The position numbers were made by a program, and so were the translations under genes. Positions 36,984 to 48,397 of a stretch of DNA of 64,000 nucleotides are shown here, one piece after another (position 1 is the stretch's first letter; every line of letters begins with the position of its first letter). Location of the stretch: positions 333,212 to 397,211 of the forward strand of contig NW_003130356.1 in assembly GCF_000003605.2 (NCBI RefSeq), written 5' to 3'. The stretch is from Saccoglossus kowalevskii. Taxonomy: Eukaryota > Hemichordata > Enteropneusta > Harrimaniidae. Below the pieces are notes generated by a model that saw only the letters and a list, made by a program, of their open reading frames with translations, searched no databases and was not told the DNA's origin.

Positions 36984-39824
36984 AAAAATGTTCTGTAATA
37001 AAAGAATAGAAAAAAAAACAATCCCGAAACCGTTGTTCCAATGGCAACCATAGTCTCTACCAAGATCAAATGTGCCCGTTCCTGTGTCAAAGGCCTAATT
37101 GCAAGGCCAACTTTCAGCATTGATGCTGTCTTTTTCTTTTCTATATTTCTGCTTGCCATTCGCCCTCAAGCGTGATCCACGGTGATGCTATTGTTTAAAC
37201 CGCCGAATACATGTCTCATTTTATATCATCACAGCGACTTTCCAAATCTCACAACCACTGTACGTTTCTCTTTGTCAATTACTAGAATTTTCACTCATTT
37301 GCGGTAAATCGTTTGCTGCAGCCAACATGATTGGCAGAAACAGTGGGCACCGACTTCGGTTAACTTCGCTCATACGCTCATAACGCGCAAGCCATTCAAA
37401 AATGTAGAAAAGACGTGTATATTCTCCCATTGAGCCAATATAAATCCCCCACAAGGCGTGACCTATTATTCTATTGCTATTCGTTTATTAACCGACGAGA
37501 CACAATCAGAATAATCTTCGTTAAATCACGTTTTTAACGCAGTTGTAGACTTGTTACGTATCAGGAGATCGTTTTAGACAATTCTTGATAAAAATTATTT
37601 GCAAAAAATGTTGGGTGTGCAAGCAACCGATGTAAACAAAATACCACCACTAGAGAAAACTATAAATGACGCAACGTTTACTAATTTATAGAAATGACAC
37701 AATATAGAACCCTTCCCTGGGCTATTTGAAACCAAATATTGTCATTCCAAATCTGCAGCCAATCAGCGACAGCTACAGTAAGATGACAATTTTGGTTTCA
37801 AATACCCCATGTTCTATATTCTTCGTGTAATTAGGTGTTCGTATGCAAGGGATTTTTCCACACAATAACGACGAATTCGGCCGAATTTTGTTAGCGGTTG
37901 GCTTTATATTATCCCAATAGATCGTCATGCTGTAAAAGATTGGTATTTGTTTTTGATTTGTAGGAATCTGAAAAACGCGTTTCACAGCTTGTCTCATTAT
38001 TCAGTTTCATGTCATATTCAAGATGGCGGCCCCCATATAGTAAACATGGCATTTATTTTATCATCACTTGTGCACCAGCTGACTGTGAAATCAAGCCTAA
38101 TTGCACGCAAATAGATGTGAGTAATCCACGCATCGAAAATTGAATGAAAGTATAACATTTGTGTTGATTAGCGGAGGACTGAATACATGTATTTTAACCG
38201 ACGTAGAGTTGGGCAAGATTACATGGTCTACCGTCATTTGATTTTTACATTCGACGGTCGACGGGTTTATCACATCGCTTGTATTTTCTTTATAAGAATG
38301 GGCATTACAACACGACGCAAATATATTGTTCTGCCATCAGATTTGACTGCACATATGAATGGTATTCACCCTTGTTCCAATATCTCTCTTCAGTCGATTT
38401 TTTGTTTGCAAATCATCGCTCTCGATAAATTTGTACAAGTTTGGCTATGTTTTTCATTTTTAAAATTGAAAATTATTTTTCTTATTAAGTTATTTTATTT
38501 ATTTTTCTTTTACTCCTTACCCCGAGCAAACCTTGCAAACTTATTTCTAATAAATTGTTGTCTTTATTTTTATTTTGGCCTTCTTTGTAATGTCCTTAGT
38601 GATATAGAACAATTACTCAAAACATGTCGCAGAAGGTGGTAACAGGTTCAAAATACCAGATATAGCTGTGAACATATTGCGTAATTATTAAAAGGCAGTT
38701 AAGACTCGGCACCGGTAAATACACGGTAGATTGCGCTGAACCGTGTGTTTGTATAAACCAAGTATCCGTTTGATACATACTCTCCGTAGGTCGGTGATCA
38801 CGATTGTTGTTTTTTTCAAATCCCAGCAAGCTGTGCATGATTCACTCATCTGTACTATAATCAAGGACAGGACAGGATACTATCGTTGTCATGGTGTCGA
38901 AAACGTACGTGTGTGTAGGTTCACACGTTGGATTTACCACTGCCTTGTTGTCATGTACGTAAGAAGTGTTTAAGTGCAAACTGCGGCGTGAAATTATATG
39001 TGTAGTAGACAATACTTATAAAACAGGGTCACTAGTATGTTGATGACAATGAACACATATTTAATACTGTGGGCAATCCCACTACACACATTAATCATTA
39101 GAAAGTACAGTCTAGCCACTGTGGTTGTGTCAGCATAATTTGAGAACTAAACATCGTGTCCCCTTCCTATTTTAAATTGGAATAGATTGGATAAAAAGTT
39201 GTTTATTCCACAACCAAAATTCACATCCGCTATACTCAAAATAAGAACAAATTTTAATCATTTAATAAGACACTTTTTTTAATTTACGTGCTAAATGTCC
39301 AATTGTAGTTATTACAGTGTTAAAAATCTTCATGAGTTCGTCCTGACTCGAAGCTTTAATAACCGGAATGCTGACTTCTGACACCAGTGACTTCTTAAAT
39401 TCTTAAAGCTCACTGTTCAAAATACTCCAGTTGGTCTGGCGTCTGACACGGTAGCAGCATCGATCAATCAGTTTGATTACATTTATTTAACTGTATATGC
39501 CCCTATGCCACCTAGTCTAAGTGACTAGCTCCCTATAGCGCAGATCTGAGAAAAGTGATGACTTATAAGATAAACACAATACCAGACCTGTACTGAAGAT
39601 AAGCTCTCAGCTCACAAATACGGAGTGGCCCCACACAAGGCCCGTCCCATATCATATTTACGCCACATTGGTGACAGCACTGTGATACAACTGGTGCAGA
39701 GGGGTGATAATAACAGATAGTGACAGATGCAGATCCAGAATTGGCATGGCATACTCCAGCAGAAAAATCCAGACTCAGAAGCAGGAGCTGAGCAGAGAGA
39801 AGACAAGACATATTTGTAGACGCA
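36984..39824. other. Intergenic stretch without a supported gene
   Basis: A 151-codon frame at 38187-38642 is rich in F, L, Y and I in AT-rich DNA and matches nothing I know, so it is left as chance. A single minisatellite-like unit lies at 38915-38960. The rest shows no exon structure. Confidence 0.45.
38915..38960. repeat. Single unit of a minisatellite also present at 44291-44390
   Basis: GTAGGTTCACACGTTGGATT followed by a TACC...GCCTT...GTACGT tail matches both units at 44291-44390 in order. Confidence 0.7.
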
Positions 39825-40700
39825 GTGGGAGAAACAGGAGCAATGTACGCAAGGGAGTCTGATAGTGTACCTCCAGGGAAAGAAAAAGTACCCCCTAAAC
39901 ACACCCAACGTCATTGCACTAATATATTTGAAACTGGTAAAATAGGTAGGGTAAACGGATATTTCTTAACAGATAGCATTGTATCTTTGACCTTACGTTC
40001 CAGAAAGCAGTATGAAAGTATACGTATAGAGCAACGACCAGCATTAGAGGCGATTACAACTAAGGTTCGGCAAGCCAGTGGAACTGCATAAATCAACCTG
40101 ATTGCAGAAAAGAGGATAGTTTTGCCTAAAGGGATGGTTATAGAATGTGACAGAGTGGTGCTAGTGTGGTTGCTGAATGAATGATTGTGATGGTGTAACT
40201 ATTAAAGATGTGTACCTCCCAAAGATGATTTCCCATATAGCTAGTCTATGCATGCTAGTTTTCAACGTTAGATTTAGCAATTGGATTAAATGATGATGCA
40301 CAAAGGAAAGCTGCCTTCGTTATTAGTTGTCCACGTAGCTGGAAGTTAATGGCATTCGCGCAGCACCAGAAGTAGAGAAAGATTGTTTTGCAGGCTTTGC
40401 ATGATGATGACTCAGGACACTTGGGTATTACAAAGACTGTGGAGTGAGTAAAGCAGATGAATTATTGGCATGTGTTGGCGACCAATGTGCAGTTATCAAC
40501 AGTGTACCGTGTGTGCAAAACATAGTATCATGCCCCAAAAGCATACAACACCATTGCAACAATATGAGGTATGAAGCAATGGAGAGAATTTCTCCTGACA
40601 TAATAAACCATTACCTGAGAGACAGTAGCACATACATTAGTAGCGCAATTCCCAGTTGGTGTTCCTAGAAAAATACATCTTGTTTGATCAATCTGTCTGA
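39825..40700 (+). mobile_element. Decayed Ty3/gypsy-type retrotransposon fragment (integrase zinc-binding region)
   Basis: At about 40391-40444 a frame reads QALHDDDSGHLGITKTVE, which matches the integrase H2C2 zinc-binding signature (ALHD..GHLG..KT) of Ty3/gypsy-like elements. An upstream frame, 39825-40091, ends EAITTKVRQASGTA, and a downstream frame, 40444-40668, is in another phase. There are several stops and no LTRs were found. The integrase motif is the only firm support. Confidence 0.45.
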
Positions 40701-41619
40701 GTTTATACATCCATGTGCAGGCCCGTAGCCAGCACTTGTGAATAGGGGGTTCGAAAACAAAAATAATATATTTGACGTGAAACGTGTGAAATTTATAATA
40801 TTAAAAAAGTGTCTTTGAGCTCTGTTACAGACATTTTTATATTCTCGTTTTTAAATTGGTTTACTTTGTGTTACGTTGGTAAGTTATTTCACATAATGTC
40901 TTTAAACTATTTTACCATATGATTTTAGAGAAGGGGTCCTGAGCCATTCCCCACCCACAGACAAACGCACCCACACCCTAGATCCACTACGGAAAAAGGT
41001 TGTACACAAAAAAGACAAGACTATACGTTTCTTAGCATTATTGTCCAAACATTTTAAGGTAGAATGCTACGCACGAGTTTTTTTGCTCTTCGCAGATGTT
41101 AGCGCACATAAAAGTGACACGATTTCATGTCGAAATCTGTCTACAATTATTCATTTCAGTATTAGTCAATTTTGTATTATGTAATTTTATTTCTGTACAG
41201 GGCCTCAGCCCATCGTAGAAAATGTAATGAGTAGAAAAGTGCATAGCACGTTTTAAAAACAATACAACATCCATGTAAACATATGGTACTAAGTTAAGTT
41301 GGATTAATATTCATCTCGTCGCTTGAAAACTTTTAAAAGATACAGAACTAGTTGATAAATGGTGTGGCAGTTTGTGTAGCGACGAAGTAAGCCCAGATTA
41401 TCAGTATTTGCAAAAATGCATATTGCATTATTTGACAAAAGATCAACCCTTAGATAATTTTAAATGGACATATAAAAACAAAGTGAATTTGATTTTCTAC
41501 CATGCTAAATTCAAGCATATCACTGCAAAAACTAAAAATTTATTGATCTAACTATATTTTTGTGCGTCTACCTAATTCAACATTATGTTTATGGCCAAAA
41601 CAGCGAAAACCCGTCAGTA

Positions 41620-42190
41620 TATATTTTAGTCTATAATTGCTTGCCAATAAATCTTCCAGGTTATAATACTACCTTGATTTTTCCTAAAGTACACAGCCTG
41701 GACGATTGTGAATTTGAGGCATGCCATTCTTGCTGACAAATTGTTTTTATTCTTTGAGTAAATATCTTTGAGTAAATATTTGCAGTATTTTTCAAACCAG
41801 ACAATGCCGAAACCATATTTGAACAGGCGATTTTTATGTGGGTATCCCAAGTAAGTCTGCCGGTTTTGTCTAATCGTTCAAGCATGATATAACATGTTTT
41901 GGGGTTCCAGCTATTTTTTACTTCAACTAATTTTAACCAATATGAGATACAACGCTTAAAATAACCACATCATAATGGCAGCCTTCCACATTCATCCAAC
42001 ATCGCTACATTGTTAGTACAACTATTAACGCTAAGTAGATATCTGCAAAATGTTGTCTGTACCCTCTCGATTTTCGAATTTTTGTACCCCCATATCGCTA
42101 CCATAAGAAATAGCTGGCACAATGATTGCATCAAACAAATTAAATGCACTAACCAATGGCATACCACCAAGTTTCTTACAGTATGTAAAT
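41620..42190 (-). pseudogene. LINE reverse-transcriptase C-terminal region, decayed
   Basis: Read on the reverse strand, in order: AIWGYKNSKIERVQTTFCRY, then NVAMLDECGRLPL, then CYIMLERLDKTGRLTW, then, after a frameshift, LFKYGFGIVWFE and ARMACLKF. This block order is that of the conserved C-terminal part of CR1/L2-like non-LTR polymerases. It shares the layout with the + strand LINE at 60.1-61.9 kb. No catalytic RT core remains here. Confidence 0.7.
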
Positions 42191-43004
42191 GTTTTGGTTC
42201 ATTGTAAATCTGTTTTTAGAGGGCGGTAAAATAATATACATATAGTGTAAGTTTAGACTTCAATAACTACATCTCCTTTTTATGAACCCACTAAAATATA
42301 GTAAATTCGTCGCATAGTTTCAGTGCTGAAGCAACACTGTGGGGGTAAATTGTTGGCTGCAAAGATCTCTTCGACCTATACAACTCGTGATGATAAATCT
42401 TCGGCATTTTTTTAATGATCTGTTGAATCCGTAGCTATACACTATTGTCCAATAACACAGGCTACACGTACTACTACAATAAGTTGACTACATTTGGCTG
42501 ATACACTTGGAACAAAACAGTATATATGCCATCATTAACTTGAAGAATACAAAACTAATGAACCAAACTAGGAAAGTACAGTACAGTGTCGTGTTGTGTC
42601 AATCCCGTTCGATCCCCACACTTTACTAACTGAGCGAACACTAGCACAAGACTACCATAACATTATTGTTTCAGTGTTGTTTTAATATTTAACATCAGCT
42701 GCTTGAACGCGATCTTCATTACACCATAGCGTAACATAATGTTGAATTAGGCAGACACACAATACAGTTAGAATAATAAATTTTTAGTTTTTGCAGTGAT
42801 ACGTTTGAATTTAGCATGGTAGAAAATTAAACTCACTTTGTTTTTATATGTCCATTTTCAATGATCTAAGGGCTAATCTTTTGTCAATAACCCTATGCAA
42901 TTATGCAAATACTAACAGTCTGGGCTTACTTCGTCGCAACACAAACTGTCAAGCCATATATCAACTAGCTCTGTATCTTTTAACAGTTTTCAAGGACGAG
43001 ATGA

Positions 43005-43054
43005 NNNNNNNNNNNNNNNNNNNNNNNNNNNNNNNNNNNNNNNNNNNNNNNNNN
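43005..43054. other. Assembly gap (50 N)
   Basis: Fifty consecutive N lie inside the right arm of the inverted-repeat element, so arm length and structure there are unreliable. Confidence 1.
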
Positions 43055-43067
43055 TCAACTTAAAGCT

Positions 43068-43397
43068 GTGAAATTTTGTGTTAATCCGACGATAATAAGT
43101 ATACGTTATTTTTTGTTAAAGACCTTGTATTTTGAAAAATATAAACTCCTAGAAAACGTCCATGAAGTAACAGCAAAGATTTTCAAGCTTGTTTATCGGC
43201 ACAATCAATTTGTTTTCCCATCGAAGTTTGTTTTAACATGTGTAGGGACATCCAAATGTGTAAGGCTATTGGAAACCAAAAAAATAAAGGAATGGGATAG
43301 CTATAATTGGATAAAATCGGCAGATGAAAACACTAAAATCAATGATTTTTTTCAGTGGCTGTGTGACCTTGTGTCTGACACATTCATATGCAAATGA
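43068..43397 (+). other. ORF of 109 codons inside the inverted-repeat element, unrecognised
   Basis: It lies in the stretch present only in the right arm. The frame is open from the gap and the protein is mixed in composition (for example SKCVRLLETKKIKEWDSYNW), more protein-like than neighbouring frames. No domain is recognised. It could be a transposon protein fragment whose 5' part falls in the gap. Confidence 0.25.
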
Positions 43398-44290
43398 CTA
43401 ATCTGTGAAACAAATAGGGGCGGAGACAAACCACTCAAATGTTTGGAAACACTATTTGTGTGTCAGATAGCTACTGATAACACATCCTAACATTGCTTTG
43501 TCTTGAGTTTATCTTTGAAACTTATAGGCACACAGATTAAACCTGTGTTGTTGATTTTGGAAAACACTACTGAGGCTGCCTTGCTTCCCTTCAGAAAATC
43601 TACATTTTAACCAACTTACATGACATTCTATGTTATGTTGACTTTATCACATGAAAGTTTATAGTGCATTTCATCAATTAATAAATAAATATGAAAATCA
43701 TAATTTTCAACACAAATAATAGTCTCGCTACCTTAACTTTAATAGTACCATATGTTTACATGGATGTTGTATTTAAAACGTGCTATGCACTTTTCTACGC
43801 ATTACATTTTCTACGATGGGCTGAGGTTCTGTACAGAAATAAAATTACATAATACTAAATTGACTAATACTAAAATGAATAACTGTAGACAGATTTCGAC
43901 ATAAAATCGTATCATTCTTATGTGCGCTAACATCTGCAAAGAGCGAAAAAACTAGTGAGTGCCATTCTATCTTAAAATGATTAGACAATAATGCTAAGAT
44001 ATGTACAGTCTTGTCTTTTTTGTGTACAACATTTTGCCGTAGTGGATCTAGGGTGTGGGTGTGTTTGTCTGTGGGTGGGGAATGGCCCAAAAATAGTACA
44101 AAGATGTTATGTGAAATAACTTACCAACGTAACACAAAGTAAACCAATTGAATTTAAAACCGAGAATATAAAAATGTCTGTAACAGAGCTCAAAGACACT
44201 TTTTGAATATTATAAAATTCACACGTTTTACGTCAAATATATTAGTGTTGTTTTCGAACCCCCTATTCAAAAGTGCTGGCTACGGGCCTG

Positions 44291-44390
44291 GTAGGTTCAT
44301 ACGTTGGATATACAACTCTCTTGGTGCCAGGTACGTAGGTGTATTTTGGTTCGTACGTTGGATTTACCGATGCCTTAGTATCAGGTACGT
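44291..44390. repeat. Two-unit minisatellite (about 55 bp units)
   Basis: Unit 1 is GTAGGTTCATACGTTGGATA... and unit 2 GGTTCGTACGTTGGATTTAC..., each ending CAGGTACGTA. It begins at the base after the right end of the inverted-repeat element. A third unit is at 38915-38960. Confidence 0.8.
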
Positions 44391-45701
44391 ATGTTTTCAG
44401 TAGGTTGGTGTGATAGTTCTTGTGTCATCACACGCAATATATATACGTTTAGACTCGTACTCATGCTTTCTATGTATTTTACGTCCCGGTTAGTGTCGAT
44501 ACACTGAATTGAGCAATGGCGACGATTTTAGTGTTTGTTCACCTGTCTGCTTCCGCTTTACGTGTTTTGAGAATTAAATTAAAAGGGATTAATGTTTTAG
44601 GTTCAAGCCAGATGTGGTACATTTGACACGTTTAATTCTCTCCGATCAAATGACACTGTTTGTTACTGTCACCGCCATAATGTTTCGGACACCGAGACAT
44701 CAGTATTGCAAGCGAAATTGGTGACAGGTTCAAACCATAATCAACAAGAAACGTCCAACCATAACTGAGAGACGAATTGTATATCAATAGTCGATGTCAT
44801 CTCTTTTCTCAAGTTATTTTCACGCAATCGTACAAATTGCAGTATGGCAAAAGAGAAACATAACCCCAAAATATTTTTTTTTAATATGAGTGAAATAAAT
44901 TGTTTATTTGGTTATTTCTATTCCCCAGTGCAGCATAACATTCCTACACTACTGGCCATGGTAACCAGTCAAGGAATTATGTAGCATCAACTATCCAATG
45001 ATAAAACAAATAACACGGCTGTTACCATGTAACGATATTTTCATATTATAAGTGTTGCCACCTTAAATGCTCACTTGCATTCTTGCAACATCTCAAATGT
45101 TATACGGACAAAAAACGCCTATTATCACACGATAGTCAGCTGCAGGTACAATGATCTTTTTTACATTGGCGGTTCGTCATTTTAATTACTCTAACAACAC
45201 CATTCGTATGTAGCAGCTTGACACTATAGGCCTTGTGGTGTTGAGGGTAGGTGCCACCCATTTCTGATGTGCGATATTATTGTATTGGGGTAAGTTGCAT
45301 TTACTTTGAATAGGGCTACACTCTCAATGACTTGAAAGTCTTGTGGCAGAAATATTTACTATAGAATCAAAAGTTTCAATTATTATTTTATCAGGAATTA
45401 GAACTGTGACCGCCGATTTAAATTTGAGGTTATGTTATGCATAGTACAAATTATTAGTTACAATGGAGGAACGACTACGTAACCATATTATCCAGTTCAT
45501 GCTACATAACGGCATTTTATTTCCCGCGATTGACTGTTTGACTGGTCGATTGATTGACTGATTTGTTGAATTTTTTGTTCTCCTTAACTCAATTGTTTTT
45601 ATTTATTGTTTGTTTGTTTTTTTCATTTTATCTCTCTTGGTACCATGGTCGTGACGATGTACATGTAGCTGACAAGTACTCGCATCTCACACTGCAATAA
45701 A
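44391..45701. other. Upstream region of the second sulfotransferase
   Basis: AT-rich with no exon signature. A pyrimidine-rich tract followed by ATGTACATGTAG (about 45615-45669) could be the acceptor of a 5'UTR intron, by analogy with the two sister genes, but it is weaker than theirs. Confidence 0.35.
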
Positions 45702-46939
45702 ATGAGGACAGATACCGCTTTTAGGCGAACCATTGTTTTCAGTATGCTGGCCTTCACAACAATGATTTCCTGTGGTCTCGTGAACTTTGCGACAGACTAC
45801 AAGTCTAATAATGATTTGGAGAATGTGCCAATTGAGGACGAAATCGTGGTGCACGACAATGTTAGGTCAGACCAACTGGAGATGAATTCAGACCGTGCCG
45901 CCGTAAGCATGGCAACCGCGCGTCCGTCTCGGATTGAGACACATAGTAGGTCGCCTTTAAAGCTTCATGATTCCGAGAATCCGAGTAAAAAAGAAAACGT
46001 GACTCGAAATGAGACTGAACACATTCGTATATTGATAGTCGCAAGGATGCAGACAGGATCAAGAGCTATTGCTAAATATTTTAGTACCCGTCCAGACTTC
46101 TTTTATGCGTACGAACCAGGGCATATGCTGTTAACGTATGCATTCCACGTTGCTAGAGGACAAGCTAAAGATGACAGACGCGTTAATCTCGAGAGAATTC
46201 AATTAATGCTCCGAGATTTCCTCCACGGTATCTATCATTGTAATTTTACAGACCATCCGTATTTTATGCAAGGGATGAACGCTCCAGTCGCACTCCACCG
46301 AATACACACGGCATACAGAGTCTCCCCCTGCCGATCAGTGAAGAAACATTAACAACCATTTGTAAATCACGACAGCATGTAATTTCGAAAGTAGTCCGGA
46401 TCAACGACATATTCACGTTCGCGGATATGTTAAAAAACGATGAGGTTAAAGTGGTGGTCCTAGCTCGTGATCCTCGCGGCATGACGAGCTCGAGGCGTAA
46501 AGCATCATTTCCGCGTCGGGAAATATCTCCAAACGGAACTGTTCAATTACACCCCATACTAGCAGAGTATGTAAAAGAACATTGCGTTTGGTTAGAGACT
46601 AACTACAATGCGATAACAACAGGTCCCACCTGGCTACAGAAAAATTCCATTTTGGTACGCTATGAAGACATGACGATGTATCCGCATAAAGTTATACCCA
46701 ATCTTTTCAACTTCGTAGGATTAAACGGCAACGCACACACTGAAGCAGATGCCGGGCACATTGATTCAATATCTAAGTGGCGGAAAAATCTCAAGTACGA
46801 AGAGGTGAAAATAATTCAGGACTTATGTTCTGATCATATTTACAAGATTTTCGGATGGCGAAAAGTGAGAAGCAAAATTGAGTTCGAGAATAAAAACTTA
46901 ACATTTATTGATCCGATGCCAGGATCGCCTCCCGGCTGA
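45702..46939 (+). pseudogene. Carbohydrate sulfotransferase with one frameshift (pseudogene or assembly error)
   Basis: Close paralogue of the gene at 30248. The first part (45702-46352 frame) has a hydrophobic anchor (about residues 11-29), a stem and the 5'-phosphosulfate site VARMQTGSRAIAKYF with FFYAYEPGH. The second part (46427-46939 frame, open from about 46320) has KVVRINDIFTFADML, the 3'-phosphate site LARDPRGMTSSR and the C-terminal CSDHIYKIFGWRKVR. The frame changes between about 46309 and 46335, consistent with loss of one base (or gain of two). No other stop or lesion is seen over about 410 codons and AATAAA lies at 46962-46967. The intact rest suggests a sequencing error or a very recent loss. 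Role and location would be as for its sister. Confidence 0.85.
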
Positions 46940-48244
46940 CGTATACTACGGGCGACCGTACAATAAAACACATTATTGTTATTGCTGTGTGTTATATATG
47001 CAAACATCTCACAGAAAAAATCTAATTCATTGTAGCACCAGACACATGAAGGATTAAATAACAAACTAAGAAATTCAGCATTGACGGGAGTTTGATCAGT
47101 AAAGACGATAGGTTGAGTGAGTTAATGGCGTTCTCTTGTACAAACACATTTAGTTAGAAAAATGGTATTACGACACTATAAACAACACGAGACTATAATA
47201 ATATAACAAAGCTATTTAAATATATAATTACAATTTGATTTAGTGTCTTTTGGGAACGAGAAATGTTAATGATTATTTGAAATATGCTGCAATGAGGCGT
47301 GTTCAAATTTTTTTTGTAAATAGCCTAAATACGGCATTGTTATTATGCCACACGTTTTTAATTAAATTTTCATTTATTACAGTGTTTTAGAAAAAAAAAG
47401 GGTATTAAAATGTCTGTCCCGTTGAAATGCATTCTCACATGTAGGTCGATACAGTTTACAATTTAAATTTACCAAATCACACTACTTTTAAATCCCGTAT
47501 AATCCGTGTATTTCAGCAATACCGTTTCATCAAACAGATTTTTAGTATGAATAAGGTTATACATTGCGTTTTATTTATGTTTGTTATATTTAAATTGGCT
47601 TTCCCTGTCGAATGATATACAAATTTGAAAATCTCTGAATTATCATTACTGTTAAACAGGCTTTAGTTAAAATGATAAACGTTCATGTGTCGTTGACGGC
47701 ACAGCTGTTACTGATTCTCCCTACTGCCACTGGCAGGCTGTACTTCGGCAGATGGATTACAAAATGAAATGTACCATTTGTTGCGACAGGGTTACTAAGT
47801 TAGTAGGATATGTTACAATGCTTCCAAGTGCGCCCTCAGTAGCATGTTGTATTGTATTTGTGTTTGTGTTTTCATGTTTATACTGTTTGAGGGTGTATTT
47901 GTAATGCCAATCACATACTAGTATATACTAGAAAAGTAGACGTGAACTAATCAATCAATTGTAACGCTACCCTGTCGTCGTAGCAAGTCGTGATGCAAAT
48001 AAGCTGTGATGTATACGACGTGTGTACACACAATTCTATGACGTCATGAGTTGGGTTCTTACATGACGTAAGAGATCGTTCAATACACTCTTGTCTTTTT
48101 TTTCGGTTTCTAAGCTCCGCGACCAATTCATTGGAAGGTTGATTTTTGTAGTATATTGGACTTTCTAATTGGCTGAAAAAAATGGAATCTGTCACGTGAT
48201 GGTGGAAATTTAAATAAAGATAACAAAGCACTATCGAGAGTAAT
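46940..48244. other. Intergenic stretch without a supported gene
   Basis: AT-rich sequence after the second sulfotransferase with scattered short frames. I see no repeats, exons or RNA genes here. Confidence 0.5.
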
Positions 48245-48397
48245 TTAAAGCGGGGAAGTCGTCACCTGTGCATGCGTAAGATGGCCATAGCGTGATATTG
48301 TTTACAAACAAGCGTCTACCCATGAGCCTTTGCGTTTTAGCGTGTGTTGTTATCGTCGCTTGGAACTCAATTCGAGGTGACGACCCTCCCGCTTTAA
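48245..48397. mobile_element. TTAA-flanked MITE, AGCGGGAGGG family, copy 1
   Basis: TTAA at both ends (48245-48248, 48394-48397). The inverted ends are AGCGGGGAAGTCGTCACCT and AGGTGACGACCCTCCCGCT. The interior (for example ACCCATGAGCCTTTGCGTTT) is repeated in opposite orientation at 50227-50387. Confidence 0.9.

Larger units (their letters stand above)
40718..44290. mobile_element. Large inverted-repeat (foldback-like) element, about 3.6 kb
   Basis: The ends are perfect 20-base inverted copies beginning CAGGCCCGTAGCCAGCACTT. The inverted arms run from 40718 to about 41590 on the left and from about 42736 to 44290 on the right. The right arm is interrupted by the assembly gap and about 0.67 kb of extra sequence (43055-43730). 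The centre (about 41600-42200) holds a decayed LINE on the reverse strand. The 8-bp flanks (TCCATGTG and GTAGGTTC) do not match, so a target duplication is not evident. CAGG(G/C)C-type ends recall hAT-like elements, which is an inference only. Confidence 0.85.

Noticed and set aside
38187-38642. 151-codon + strand ORF
   Set aside because: F/L/Y/I-rich translation of AT-rich DNA, no domain, and no splice or poly(A) context.
42595-42625. tRNA T-arm-like string CCCGTTCGATCCCCAC
   Set aside because: No matching acceptor stem, D-arm or A/B-box spacing could be found around it.
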